DNA from: Opisthorchis felineus
Lineage: Eukaryota > Platyhelminthes > Trematoda > Opisthorchiida > Opisthorchiidae
NCBI GenBank assembly: GCA_004794785.1
Contig: SJOL01010838.1
Coordinates: forward strand, 522,383-586,382
DNA length: 64,000 bases
Direction: 5' to 3'
The notes below the pieces were generated by a model, which did no database searches, had not been told where the DNA came from, and saw only the letters and a program-made list of their open reading frames with translations. Position numbers and translations under genes: made by a program. Positions 26,382 to 36,259 of the stretch are shown here, one piece after another; positions within the stretch are counted from its first letter, which is position 1, and each line of letters begins with the position of its first letter.

Positions 26382-26774
26382 CACCCACCCTAGCACACAA
26401 AATCCTTCGGCCGACACCCAACAGAGATTTAGCCTGACTTAGATGATTGGTTCTCCTTCCGCCTTAAATCTCGACCAACCTCGTAACCTAGTCACTTGGC
26501 CTGTCGAAGCTTTTGTGTCAAAAGCGAAACGTTGCCCAGCAATAAATCTACCGATTGTTACCAAACGTTTCCGAAAACCATTCGACCTACTTTAGCACTG
26601 CTAAGTCGGTGTTCCCACCAGACTCGGGTAATGCTCCGAAGACATCGACGGTCAAACTCTGAAAGTCTTTTGACGTCCTCGGCGCGCAGCGGCCAGGTTT
26701 CTGATCCGTATAGTAATATGGAGTGCACCGCGGCATTGTAAACTCGACCCTTTACGTGCAAACTGATGTCACGC

Positions 26775-27920
26775 CTACGCCACAGGCGACGTAGGTTCAC
26801 AAAAGCTGCTCTGGCCTTCCCAATCCCAAATATCATCTTTCGCGAGACCACCGGGACTGATACAGCTGCCCAGGTAAACAAATTTGTCTACTACCTCAAT
26901 CGGTTCATCCGCAAGCATGAGGCTAGGTTTCGAGCCCACCCAGTTTTGCAGTAGTACTTCACACTTTGCCGGTGTGAAGCGCATGCCAAACCGTGAGGCG
27001 GAATTATTTAGATTATTTAATATCGTTTGAATTACCACGGGGTCAGATCCAAGAAGAGCTATGTCGTCTGCGTACTTGGTATCTGTGACCGGACGCCCCG
27101 GGAGCACTTCGACCCCACAGGCATTGGAGGCTGATAGTGAGTCTTCCATGATCGTATCAATGACGTGGTTGAAGAGGAAAGGTGAGAGAGGACAGCCCTG
27201 TCTGACACCACTTGATGTGGTGAACTCAGAGGCTAGCTTTCCGTAGACCTTCACACGGCTGCGGGAGTTGGCGTACAGCGCCTTAAGGAGGGTCAAGAAT
27301 TTATGGGTGACACCTTTGCTCCACAGACACTGCCATAGTGCTTGACGGTCCACAGAGTCAAAGGCAGCTTTTGGATCAAGAAACACAACCATTGTTGGTT
27401 GCTGGAAGCAGTGTCGCTGTTCCAAAATCTGTCGGAGGGTGAAGATATGATCGACGAATCCTCTTGCAGGACGGAACCCAGCTTGGTTTTCGCGGATCTG
27501 CCTCTCCCTGTGTTCAATCAACCTTCGAAGGATAAGGCCAAAGAGCACCTTCGATGCCACAGCTAACATGCTGATGCCACGGTGGTTTTCACACAGCGTC
27601 CGCGTACCCTTTTTGAATGTAGGGATAACTGTCGACATGCCCCATTCCGCAGGCACCTTCTCTTCGTCCCATATAGCACCAATAAGCTTTGTCAGATGGG
27701 TCACCAGGGATTCTCCGCCTTCTTTGAAGAGGGCTGGATACAGACCGTCCGGGCCTGGTGCCTTCTTACGTTTTAGTGCGGATATTTGGTACTTTATTTC
27801 TTCTTCTGACGGGCGATTAAGGTTTACATTCCATTCGCCGTATGCATTATCTCCACAAGCTGTGTTGCAGGAGGCCAGCTGAACTGTTCTTTGAAGTGTT
27901 CGGCCCATCTTTCCAGTCAA
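26775..27920 (-). pseudogene. LINE reverse transcriptase domain
   Basis: The longest intact open frame of the LINE, 381 codons on the minus strand. Positions within this frame: KAPGPDGLYPALFKEGG (about 53-69), the HRGISML block (about 113-119), ENQAGFRPARG (about 144-154), motif A MVVFLDPKAAFDSVD (about 177-191), SGVRQGCPLSPFLF (about 237-250), motif C YADD at 283-286, and the FVYLGSCIS block near the end. Both aspartates of YADD and the motif A aspartate are kept, so the palm is chemically intact. A frameshift near 26850 then moves the C-terminal block (KARAAFVNLRRLW, HVKGRVYNAAVHS, LLYGSETWPLRAEDV) into the 26881-26558 frame. The preceding endonuclease is broken. Confidence 0.9.
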
Positions 27921-28449
27921 CGTTTTTGCGAGTGAATTAATGAGCCATTTTTTTCACTTATCGTTTCACTGACGGTTGCTTTTCTAGGTCCAGGCGATCG
28001 TATCAGTTGATGTAGGGCATGGCCGTTTCCCGTAGCAATAGCCTTCTCCATCTTCCGAGCTTTCTATGTCTACCAGAGCCCTCGGACTTTCCTTAGACTC
28101 TTCACTATTTGGCGTTTGAGGTATTTTTGTGCGCCGTCGTACTCGTTGCCTGCTGGTATGGCTTTCCTGGCCTCAATCATGGATAGCGATCTCGACGACA
28201 TCCAGTGGTCGAATCGGAGAAGTCGGACTGACAGCACTGAGCGCCGCTAACATAGCTCCTTTCACATTTTGCCACGATTCATCCACATTCTCACTGCCAC
28301 CACCGTATTGGTTTACTGTGGAGAGTTGTTGGGCTAGATTAGATCGATACTGTTGAGCTATGGTAGTTCTTCGAAGATAGTTGATTAGCATGCTTCTTGC
28401 TAATTTGCGAGGGCCTGAAGGGAAGCGAACTGTCAGGCGTGCACGCACT

Positions 28450-29264
28450 ATGGCGTGATCGGAATCAAGTGGTGTGCCCCAGAACGAACGGCAGTCTTGA
28501 ATTGTGGCTCTCCACCGATGGCTGATGTCCACGTGCTCCAACTGGGTCCACGGTTGATTTGCAGTTGGTGGCCGCCAGGTTACGCGATGCTAACGTTTAT
28601 GTTGAAAGGTCGTACTTGCCAGAAGCAGTTCATGATCAGCACACAACTGAAGGAGTCGATCTCCGTTGTCTGTGCGACGAGCACCGACTCCGAATCGACT
28701 GTCCAAATGTGATTCCAAGGAGCTCAGACGACTTACTTGAGCATTCAGATCGCCTGCAAGCATCACAGTGTCATTGCTTTTTGCTTGACGAATGAGCCCG
28801 GATAGCTCTCGATAGAAAGTATCCTTCTCAGCATCAGAACTGCAGTCCACTGGGGTGTAAGCCGACACTACAAACAGGCAGCCCTTTTTATACCGAGAGG
28901 CATTGAACTTGATTGAACTGGATAACCGGACGGCGCAAAGACGACTGTTCACTAGGATCCAATCCAGCAAAGCACGTTCAGCTCTGGGGCTGAGTGCAAC
29001 TCCCACGCCATATATTCCACGAGTCATCGCTTCTGGGTCACCGGACACACGGAGGGAGAAATGTGAAAGAGCTGAGTTCATCCTTGGCGTTCTGAGATGC
29101 ATAACCACGCTTGGGTCTTGTATGCGTGTTTCGGAGTCATAGCATACATCAATTTCAAGGGAGTATAAGGTTTCAGCAAGCATTGTCTGGTTGCCAAGTT
29201 GACATAGATTTGGGACGTTAAAAGCTCCTATATAGAAAGGATTTCGTGGATTTAGAAGGGTGTT
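28450..29264 (-). pseudogene. LINE AP-type endonuclease domain
   Basis: Nicks target DNA for target-primed reverse transcription. Catalytic landmarks of the endonuclease/exonuclease/phosphatase fold are visible on the minus strand: GAFNV at the start (about 29250), SETRIQD, LDWILVNSRLCAVRL, SAYTPVD, AGDLNAQV, and in another frame the terminal SDHAIVRARL (about 28470-28440). The frame changes between the main block (29183-28590) and the SDH block (28541-28173), so the domain is present in outline but cannot be translated in one piece. Downstream, the linker around 28170-27920 also needs frame changes to reach the reverse transcriptase. Confidence 0.8.
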
Positions 29265-29460
29265 ATTTTGTTCACTGTTAATAGGCAGCGAGAAGCATAA
29301 GGCCCTTCGGTCAGATAACTGACAGTCAAGTAACCCAGTGACGTTCGCTTGTGTGGTGGGAAGGGGTTAAGGAAGGACATCGGTGGACACCGAACTGCGC
29401 GGGCCAAGACCGAGGAAGGGGGCTTGGTTGAGGTCCCCCACCTTGACCCTTTGACTCAAA

Positions 29461-29690
29461 AGTCTGACCCACAAGGCAGTGGGAGAATGTAGGGTTTTGT
29501 TCGGGGACCCTGCCCCTAGCCTCTGACTCAAAAGTCTGACCCACGAGGCAGTGGGAGAATGTAGGGTTTTGTTCGGGGACCCTGCCCCTAGCCTCTGACT
29601 CAAAAGTCTGACCCACGAGGCAGCGGATAGTAGGGTTTTCTTTGGGGACCCTGCCCGAAGCCGATGACTCAATAGTCTGATCTGCTCAGC
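29461..29690 (-). repeat. 72-bp tandem repeat, about 3.2 units, at the 5' side of the LINE
   Basis: Units begin at 29461, 29533 and 29605 (AGTCTGACCC...), with a partial unit at 29674. The first two are nearly identical, and the third has a 3-base deletion and more substitutions. Each unit contains a TAGGGTTTTGTTCGGGGACC block on +. The period is a multiple of three, so it translates as a repeated 24-residue word on the minus strand, but no start or domain supports coding. The array lies just upstream of the LINE endonuclease in LINE orientation. Confidence 0.85.
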
Positions 29691-30384
29691 TGCAGGGGGT
29701 TGGCCTAACCCAAGGGTGCAGGGAATAAGGCATTACTGTCTCATTCCTGATGTGGCTGCGCACAGTAGGTGCCTTTTGAGTAGCACCGGACTCTTTGGTT
29801 TTATAAGTATTTCGACCGTATTGGGTAATGCGCCGGCGGTCACGGTCAGTTGCTGGGCGATCGGAGTGTGCGGTTTTTGGGGCCGACCTTTTCTAACCCG
29901 TGCTTCCTCGGGGGAAGGCAGCATCGCTGCTTCCATAAATATGGACATGCTGGTCACCTGGTAAAAACGCCTTACTGCCTTCATACTCTTGTCGCAGTGG
30001 ACAGTACGACTTTACCTCCCAGACCGCCTCGTAATACGATTACTCGTAGTACGGGGTCTCGCTGCTCTTGGTCTGACTGCTCCCCTTTGGCATTCCTGGC
30101 ATGGTTTCACCTTGTGGAAGGAAGCTCCAGCCAGTGTAGCGTGCGGGCTCATTGCAGCACTCAAGCTCGACCACCACATCAAGGTGGCAGCTTTAGGTCG
30201 GGTTTGCGTTTATCAGCTATAGACCATGTGCCCAGGATAAGTTGGTTCCAGTTAGTACAGTTTTGGTCACCAGAAAATAGGAGGGCATGACACAGCCAAG
30301 TATTGTGGTCGACGGTGTGATCGGTTAGTTCGGAAAACTCCGCAGCTACACACTGAAGGCGATAGCTTTGATGTACGAGCACCA

Positions 30385-31000
30385 CTGACTGCGTCATCAT
30401 CATCATCAGCTGTAAAACCCTCATACTTGTACAGTGGTTATAGCTGCCGCAGTTTCGTTCGCCGAGGATTTGGGGATATAGGAGTAGATATCTACACGTT
30501 GGAGGCGGTAGCTGCTATAATTGTTTCGTCAACAGAGGAGTGCCAGTAAACTTTTCATTGGGGTAGTCGGTGGGGGATACACGCTGAATGCAATAGCTTG
30601 GATGCATGCGCTCCACTGGACCGTGCCTGGCGAAATTCCTGACCATTAATGTGTCCCATCTCGTAGCGCAACTTAGTTTGCTGCTAATGGCTTACAGGCT
30701 CGCTTTAGGTTAGACCACCGGGACAGATACAGCTGCCAGAGTAGACGAATTTGTCTACTGCCTCAATCGGCCCATTCGCAAACATGCGGTTAGGGTTTGA
30801 GTCCACCCAGTCTTCCAGCAGCACTCTACACTTTGCATGTGTGAGTCGCATGCCAAATCACGAGGCAGAAATAATTATATTATATAATATAGTCTGCGCT
30901 ATGTCATCACCATCGACAGCATAATGTTGGTGTGCAATACTGATGCTTCACTGCCGTAAAACCATGATGTATTTGAAAGCCCTGTTGTGAAGAAAATACA
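30385..31000 (-). mobile_element. LINE 3' fragment with internal deletion
   Basis: From 30395 a CAT run is followed by about 300 bases that align base for base, with substitutions, to the 3' end of the large LINE (24880-25180). From about 30705 it jumps to sequence matching the region around 26850-27020 of that LINE (YLGSCIS-type block). The fragment is therefore a second copy in the same orientation with the intervening C-terminal part deleted. No coding potential remains. Confidence 0.75.
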
Positions 31001-31120
31001 AGTGGATGTGGAAGGGACTCAGTTACAGTCCCTCACAATCATTTCGAAGTGCCTATGCCTCCAGACACTCATTCAACCAATCTTGATAGGAACTGACAGC
31101 AAGAGCACCATTGACATCCG

Positions 31121-31830
31121 TTAGTAGCCATATACTGCAGTGTCTCCGACCAGACACCACACACGCTCCCCATCCCGAAAGGCGATTAGCACGGACAGCA
31201 CGCAGACTTTTCGTAGTTTCTCCCGTTCTTCCAAGTGAAAGGTTGACCTCTTTCTTCCGCCACGCCTAACTAGGCACGGAAAACAGCACTCTCTCCTGCA
31301 AACGACGGTTTGGAATACGCAATACATGGCCTAACCAACGCAGCTCCTGGTAAAGGATACATTCTTCAATGGAAGTCTCCATTGCACAACCGAAAACTCG
31401 CTTTCTAATTGTCCCGCTACGGACTCGCCGGCACCCACTCACACGAGCTATGGTCCTGAGACGACGGTAGTCGATCACCTGAAGCCGTCTCAGTTCTGCT
31501 GCTCGAACAGTCCAAGCCTCACAGCCATTCAACCACACAGCTCGCACTGTAGCTTGATACAAACGTCCCTTGAGATTCAGAGATATACCGCTTTGATGCC
31601 ATAGGTGTCTCAAATTGGCCAACGCGACCCGAGGCTTAGGAATTCGTGCATTGATCTCATCTACCACACCACAATCGGAACTAATACAACTTCCAATATA
31701 TACGTGAAACGCTCCACAATTTTGCTTGTTTCCCTTTGAATTGTAAGTGGGATGTTCAGTGACGCATTTCCAGAAGCATATCTACACTTTGTGAGTGCGT
31801 AGCACATGCCAAAGTACGGGATGACATTGG
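31121..31830 (-). mobile_element. RTE-like LINE C-terminal fragment
   Basis: The minus frame 31667-31266 reads ANLRHLWHQSGISLNLKGRL, then LRRLQVIDYRRLRTIARV and LRWLGHVLRIPNRRLQERVL. This is the C-terminal region of the same broad LINE class as at 24.8-29.7 kb, but of a different subfamily (ISLNLKGRLYQATVRAV instead of ISLHVKGRVYNAAVHS). An ERFTY remnant upstream extends the homology to about 31830. The reverse transcriptase core is missing, a 5' truncation usual for LINEs. Confidence 0.8.
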
Positions 31831-32047
31831 TCATCGGAAAGCACCTGCGCCTTCTTCTCTTCGAAGACCAGAACGGCGGCGTCTGTATGTATATAGAAAA
31901 GGCTTTCTTTAATGGCTATTTGAACACGAGGGTTTTGGAGACCTTATAGCGTTCGTCTCATTATCTCGCCGAGAGAGCTGGCACCCTCGCCTGCACCACT
32001 TTGTGTACGAAGGTATTTAGAGAGCTCTCCTTTTATTCTTCCACGCT

Positions 32048-32236
32048 GGGGGCGAGATGACTCAGTGGTTAGAGCGCGAATTTACTGACCGCAAGGTCCA
32101 TGGTTCGAACCCGACCTCAGCCTCTCGACTTCCCCTGAATCGGCTTGGGCAACCTGGCAGAATCCCGTCCCTCGTGCTTCCTTCGGGTGGTATGGCAGTT
32201 AGGTACCGAAAGGGTGTTACAGCGGAACGATTTTTT
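32048..32236 (+). mobile_element. tRNA-derived SINE, copy 1
   Basis: The head GGGGGCGAGATGACTCAGTG carries a tRNA A box, followed about 35 bases later by a B box GGTTCGAACCC. The tRNA-unrelated body follows (TCTCGACTTCCCC, GGCTTGGGCAACCTGGCAG, CCTCGTGCTTCCTTCGGGTGG, ACCGAAAGGGTGTTACAGC), and the copy ends in GAACGATTTTTT. An internal RNA polymerase III promoter is expected from the boxes. This is one of ten related copies in the window. Confidence 0.9.
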
Positions 32237-32293
32237 CTTACCCGCTGGAAAGTCGGGGACTACAAAGATCACAAACTTCCGGAACATTCCTTG

Positions 32294-32700
32294 CTAAAAA
32301 AGTATGGTAAGGCGAACAAAGCGGTCAACCGAGTCGAATGAGCCTTGGAAACCTAGGAATTCTAAAATTATGGGTTGTTTATACGTCTGGCGTTGTTCTG
32401 GTGTCTGGCGGATTCCGAAGATTTGATAAACCCAACCCTCACCTGGCTGGAATTCCGCTTGCTGCTGTCGAGTCAGTGTTCCGCGAGCCACCATAAGGCG
32501 ACAAGGACAATTGACGACGAGATTCTCGTTACGACCGGAGTCAAGCTGATCCCCATGTGATTATCGCACTCACTACGGACGATTTTTTTGAAAAGGGGAA
32601 CTATTGTCGTTTCTGCCCAACTGTCTGGGATAGTCTTTTCCCAGATGCTGCCAAACAGATCAGACAAGCGCTGTGGTAGGTACGTGATTTAGGATATTGA
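32294..32700 (-). mobile_element. LINE reverse transcriptase fragment
   Basis: On the minus strand, FGSIWEKTIPDSWAETTIVPLFKK followed in other frames by GISL and AEFQPGEGWVYQIFGIRQ and then FLGFQGSFDSVDR is the segment from the RT thumb-proximal block to motif A (consensus FLDF.AAFDSVDR). Here the catalytic aspartate is replaced by glycine (FLGFQ). The piece lies directly after SINE copy 1 and is strongly decayed. Confidence 0.7.
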
Positions 32701-33339
32701 TCGGACTTATTCCATCGCGTTGAATAAATCCCAAGGTAGAAGACAACGGAGACCGGATGATGGTTGCCTATATTGAGGGTTAACCAGTTCAAGAAAGAGC
32801 TCAGTTGGCTACAATCGAGAGTAAATGAAATGTTATTGAAATATCACAAAACCTCGAATTGTTCATTGGACCTGACCGTCCTAACGTCTCCCCTTTCAAA
32901 ATGTGTGTAGGTTTTCAGATGTGGATTTACCTGCATTAGTGCAAATGGTTTTGGACTACGACTGGACCACCATCTTGGTGCACATATGTATTCGACTGGG
33001 GTTTGTCTCTTTGTACAGGATGAATATGTGTGAATGGTAACTCAGAAGTATCCAACAATATATCCAGAGGAACCGAGTTATCTTATATAGCCGCCGCAGC
33101 GTGTCCAGGACGAAGTTGAAGCGAATGATGGACCCATGTAGCAGACTGTACGTCGACTTAGTAGATGACGTTACCTATACGGCGCTTGATGTAACCATGA
33201 GTCCATTTCTCTTTGCCTTCGCGATAATTCTTAACCAAGACCGAATCACTGGGTTTGTACGTGGTGTGAACGTCATCGCGATAGAGGCTCAATTGTCGCT
33301 ACATATGTGTGTTTCCTTTTTGTAGTTGCCGGGGCGATG

Positions 33340-34745
33340 GGCGTACCTCACCCCAAAAGTGCTTCCGCGGGTGAGTTGTTGTTTGGCACATTTGGGTTAG
33401 GTGTCGCACGATAGCTTAACCAGAAGATTTTAGTAATCTCCGCTGACGTTCCCTCCCCCTTAAGTCTCTGAAGTATTCGTTTTAAAGTGTCGACAAAGCG
33501 TTCGACTTGGCCGTTAGATTGAGGATGGAATGGCGGTGATTTAATGTGGTGAATACCATTTAGCATGCGAAACAAGGCAACGAGGTACGTGCACTACTGT
33601 TATCCGAAATCAATTTTTTTGGCGTGCCGAAGTGACTGAAGATGCGAGTGAGCTTCAAGATTGTGATGCGAGAAGTGACGTGATCCATCCTGATTATCTC
33701 CGGCCATCTCCGGCGTCAGCCATGATAAGATAATACTGATTTTCAATTGGTCATAAAAACCAATATATGGACGCGACCAAGGGTTAGTTGGTGCAGGTCA
33801 CGAAGATAACTGAGTTTTCCGTAGCGATTTTTCAGAACACTGACGTTTTCGAATAAGACTGTACAAGTTCTAGCTGTTCGTCCCTACCTGGCCAGTATAT
33901 ATAACTTCGCTTGAAGACTCATGCGGTTGATGCCTGGGCATCCAAATTGAAACTGCTTTAGTACTCGCGCTTGCAGTTTGGCTAATATTATAACACGCCC
34001 ACCAAAGAGAATGCAACCATCGACTTCAGACAGAGAAAATTGTCGGTGGGGTAATGACAGAAAGTCACGTGACACCGACAATGGCCAGCGTGTTCGATGA
34101 TGGTGTAATACTTGTTGGAGCACGATGTCACATCTGGTTTCATCACGGATCATTTTCGAAGTAACCGAAAGGGTTCGAATGGATACAGCAAGTACGATGC
34201 AAACTTCCGGTTCGACAGAAACGGTAGCCACGACTGTATCTGTCGGATGTCATTGTGACTTTATCAATCTTGATAAGGCATCTGCCTGGCCAATGGTATT
34301 CATAGACTGGTATTTGATTAAAAAAATCATAGGCAACGAGCATGGTCGCCTAGCGCTGGAGACGATTTGCTGTGTATACCGGAATGTCTTCCTTCTAACT
34401 GAAAATGTTGCAGGCAGTTTGTGATCGGTGAGGGGTTTGAAATGGCGACCGTAAATCGTTTTGTGGAATTTCCTGACGGAAAACACGACTGGAAGCGACT
34501 TTTTGTATTTGACCGTAATTGCGTTCGGCCGGTGTCCAAGATCGAGCTGCATGGGTGATGGCTTTTTCAGTTCCATCAGGAAATCAGTGGGAAATGACTG
34601 CTCCGATCACATGGTTGGATGTATCTGACGCTAGAATGATATTAATAGATGGGTTGTAATGTGCAGTAGGTCTGTGGATAGAAGTGATTTAACTTTGTCG
34701 CAGGGAACATCCGGTTTTAAGGGATAGTTAATATCACGAAGGTCA
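33340..34745 (-). mobile_element. Ty3/gypsy (Mag-like) pol fragment: RT end, RNase H, integrase
   Basis: Read right to left on the minus strand through several frames: the RT/RNase H connection (KVKSLLSTDLL, about 34700); RNase H start (ILASDTSNHVIGAVISH, about 34635-34585); a KFHKTIYGRHFKPLTDHK block (about 34470-34420); IGQADALSRLI (about 34270); the integrase zinc-binding region (DGCILFGG..VII.AKLQ..VL, about 34020-33960); and the integrase core end HPQSNGQVERFVDTLKRIL (about 33530-33470). Stops and frameshifts break it. The central integrase DD part is degraded. The remaining pol upstream continues at 36010-36234, beyond the + strand LTR and gag insertion. Confidence 0.8.
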
Positions 34746-34749
34746 GATT

Positions 34750-34994
34750 CCTGAAAGCAACCACTGAATGCCCGAAATCTACTGAAACCCTCAGCTCCAC
34801 TAGATGCTAACGTCAGACAACGCCTACTCAATATACAGCGCGTCACAGCCTCGTACCAAAGCCAGACAGCGTGCGTCAGCATTGGATCGACGTCAGACAA
34901 CGCCCACTCAATATGCAGCGCGTCACAGCCTCGTACCAAGGCCAGACAGCGTGCGGCACTAGGCACTGGAGCGGGAACAGCAGCAGATATAACA
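34750..34994 (+). repeat. Putative 5' LTR end with an 80-bp tandem duplication
   Basis: The sequence between the end of minus-strand pol homology (about 34745) and the primer-binding site is interpreted as an LTR ending in ACA at 34992-34994. Within it a block starting CGTCAGACAACGCC is repeated with an 80-base period (34811 and 34891), with a few substitutions. The 5' border of the LTR is uncertain and a downstream LTR partner was not found. Confidence 0.5.
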
Positions 34995-34997
34995 GAT

Positions 34998-35026
34998 TGG
35001 CGACGGGGATGGGATTCGAACCCACG
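34998..35026 (+). promoter_or_regulatory. tRNA primer-binding site
   Basis: Starts TGGCGACGGGGATGGGATTC and continues through GAACCCACG. The reverse complement gives a tRNA 3' end: CCA, discriminator G, seven acceptor bases, and a complete T stem and TTCGAAT loop. From memory it best fits serine tRNA (GCU), the primer used by Mag-lineage Ty3/gypsy elements. It lies 5 bases upstream of the gag start codon region and 3 bases after the LTR-terminal ACA. Confidence 0.75.
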
Positions 35027-35031
35027 GAATC

Positions 35032-36096
35032 ATGACAATAACTGCTGAAGCGTTGAAAGAAATTGTGCTGCAACAACAAAATCAGTTTGAAGCAGCGCAA
35101 TTACGCTTGGTGAAAACTTTGACGCAGCAACTCAAAATTCAACCACCAAATTCCGCTCCAGATACACATTCAGTCGGCTCGATCGCCAACAGCATCATGG
35201 AGTTCCATTATGACCCTGATGCCGGCCTAACCTTCGATTCGTGGTTCAAACGTTACGAAGATGTTTTCACAGTCGAACTGAAGCACAAAGATGATGCCTG
35301 GAAAGTACGCTTATTGCCCAGAAAGCTTGGCACAACGGAACACACAAGGTATTCCAACTTTATCCTGCCTAAGAACACGCGAGACCTCAGTTTTGATAAA
35401 ACCCTGCAGCAACTATCAACAATTTTCGGTGAGCGTTCGTCCTTGTTTAATATTCGCTACCAGTGTATGAAACTGGTGAAAAAGGAATCCGAAGACTACA
35501 TCACTTATGCCGGTAGAGTCAACCTTGAATGCGAACAATTCAAGTTACCTACCATGACGGAAGACCAGTTCAAGTGTCTTATTTTCATATGTGGTCTTCA
35601 GTCGCATTCAGACAGTGATATCAGAGCGAGACTATTGAACAAGATTGAACAAACTCCCGAGGTAACGCTGCAGTCCATTACCCATGAGTGCCAGCGCCTT
35701 TTGAATCTTAAACACGACACGGCCATGTTGGAGAAACCCTTATCCAACACCGCTTTCAACATTGCCAAGACGACATCGAGGCGACCTCCCGTGGTGACAA
35801 ATTCGAACGGAGCAAAACCCCCTTCAACATGCTGGCAATGCGGCGAATGGCATTTTGTGCGATTGTGTCCGTATAAAAAGCACAAATGTTCAGTGTGCAA
35901 TCGACGTGGGCACAAGAAAAGCCAGTGCCGGACGCGGAAAGCTAGCCAAAGACGCGGCCAAACCCGGAGGTCACGAAGCAAACAAAGCCAGCCAGAACCC
36001 CGTTTTAACGCAATACTTGCATGTCTGGTAGAAAAGTACTTACTGGCTCACCAACCCGAGGAGAGATCGCATCGAGAGCACATCCGTCGGCGGTAG
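35032..36096 (+). CDS. gag: Ty3/gypsy (Mag-like) gag polyprotein, intact frame
   Basis: Retrotransposon structural protein that binds RNA and forms particles. The frame has 354 codons and starts 6 bases after the primer-binding site. The N-terminal part is a coiled, Q-rich segment, then a capsid-like region with FDSWFKRYEDVF, WKVRLLPRKLG, FGERSSLFNIRYQCMKLVKK and FICGLQS. The C-terminal part has two CCHC zinc knuckles: C267-x2-C270-x3-H274-x4-C279 and C286-x2-C289-x4-H294-x4-C299, followed by a basic RRGQTRRSRSKQ tail. The double-knuckle spacing fits the Mag lineage. After about 36005 homology stops and the frame runs through antisense pol sequence to a chance stop, so the last ~30 residues are not native. 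No protease or pol follows on this strand. A related broken gag lies inverted at 36438-36690. Confidence 0.88.
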   Translation: MTITAEALKEIVLQQQNQFEAAQLRLVKTLTQQLKIQPPNSAPDTHSVGSIANSIMEFHYDPDAGLTFDSWFKRYEDVFTVELKHKDDAWKVRLLPRKLGTTEHTRYSNFILPKNTRDLSFDKTLQQLSTIFGERSSLFNIRYQCMKLVKKESEDYITYAGRVNLECEQFKLPTMTEDQFKCLIFICGLQSHSDSDIRARLLNKIEQTPEVTLQSITHECQRLLNLKHDTAMLEKPLSNTAFNIAKTTSRRPPVVTNSNGAKPPSTCWQCGEWHFVRLCPYKKHKCSVCNRRGHKKSQCRTRKASQRRGQTRRSRSKQSQPEPRFNAILACLVEKYLLAHQPEERSHREHIRRR

Positions 36097-36234
36097 CATT
36101 TTCCGAATTGCATAAATCTTGTCCGAGTCAGGACGATGGCCAGATTTATCGGAAATAAAACTCAAATATTTGATAGATGTAAGAAAAAGGCGCATTTTTC
36201 TGCTCGGAAATGAAAGCCGTATTTCTGAATTCAA
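36010..36234 (-). mobile_element. Ty3/gypsy RT C-terminal fragment
   Basis: The minus strand reads FPSRKMRLFLTSIKYLSFIS followed by a SGHRPDSDKIYAI block and SMRSLLGLVSQ, the segment between RT motif E and the RNase H connection in Ty3/gypsy pol. It is the upstream continuation of the pol fragment at 33340-34745, from which it is separated by the + strand LTR and gag. Confidence 0.75.
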
Positions 36235-36259
36235 TCAAGTACCGAGGTTAAGCGATAAA

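Larger units (their letters stand above)
25421..26576. mobile_element. Inverted-repeat insertion with scaffold gap, Penelope-like element candidate
   Basis: An element inserted in the LINE. It is bounded by a 13-bp direct repeat ACCATTCGACCTA (25408-25420 and 26577-26589), which reads as a target-site duplication. It has two long inverted arms, 25457-25589 and about 26445-26576, differing at only a few bases. The left arm is preceded by an extra 36 bases (25421-25456) absent from the right end. The middle, 25590-26381, is unresolved N. Inverted pseudo-LTRs plus a 34-36 bp one-sided extension and a variable target duplication are known hallmarks of Penelope-like elements; no coding sequence is visible to confirm this because of the gap. 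Open frames crossing the N run are artefacts. Confidence 0.55.
24784..29690 (-). mobile_element. RTE-like LINE (endonuclease plus reverse transcriptase), nearly full length, broken
   Basis: A non-LTR retrotransposon read right to left. Order: a 72-bp tandem array and leader (about 29690-29270), AP-type endonuclease (29264-28450), linker, reverse transcriptase (27950-26880), and a C-terminal region (26881-26577, then 25420-24850). It ends near a CAT/ATG trinucleotide run at about 24877, typical of the simple-repeat tails of this class. The C-terminal region is interrupted at 25421-26576 by another element, and the LINE frame resumes on the far side, so the insertion is younger than the LINE. 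The coding frame also has stops and frameshifts, so the copy is dead. Clade assignment (RTE rather than CR1) rests on the compact APE-RT layout and a C-terminal block with a YLGSCIS...GRVYNAAV...LLYGSETWPLRAEDV pattern shared by flatworm elements. Confidence 0.85.

Noticed and set aside
25442..26437. Long open frames of 276-331 codons on both strands
   Set aside because: They consist almost entirely of undetermined N residues across the scaffold gap.
29326..29672. Minus-strand frames with a 24-residue repeated word
   Set aside because: They follow from a 72-bp tandem repeat whose period is a multiple of three; no start or domain supports a protein.
29461..29690. CRISPR-like array
   Set aside because: The repeats are directly adjoining 72-bp units with no spacers, in a eukaryotic context.
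32048..32120. tRNA gene
   Set aside because: The A and B boxes belong to a SINE head: no proper acceptor or anticodon stem, and the same body follows in all copies.
34998..35026. Partial tRNA gene on the minus strand
   Set aside because: Only the 3' part of a tRNA is present, and its position between the LTR end and the gag start identifies a primer-binding site.
35598..35981. 127-codon minus frame opposite gag
   Set aside because: It is the antisense shadow of the gag zinc-knuckle region.
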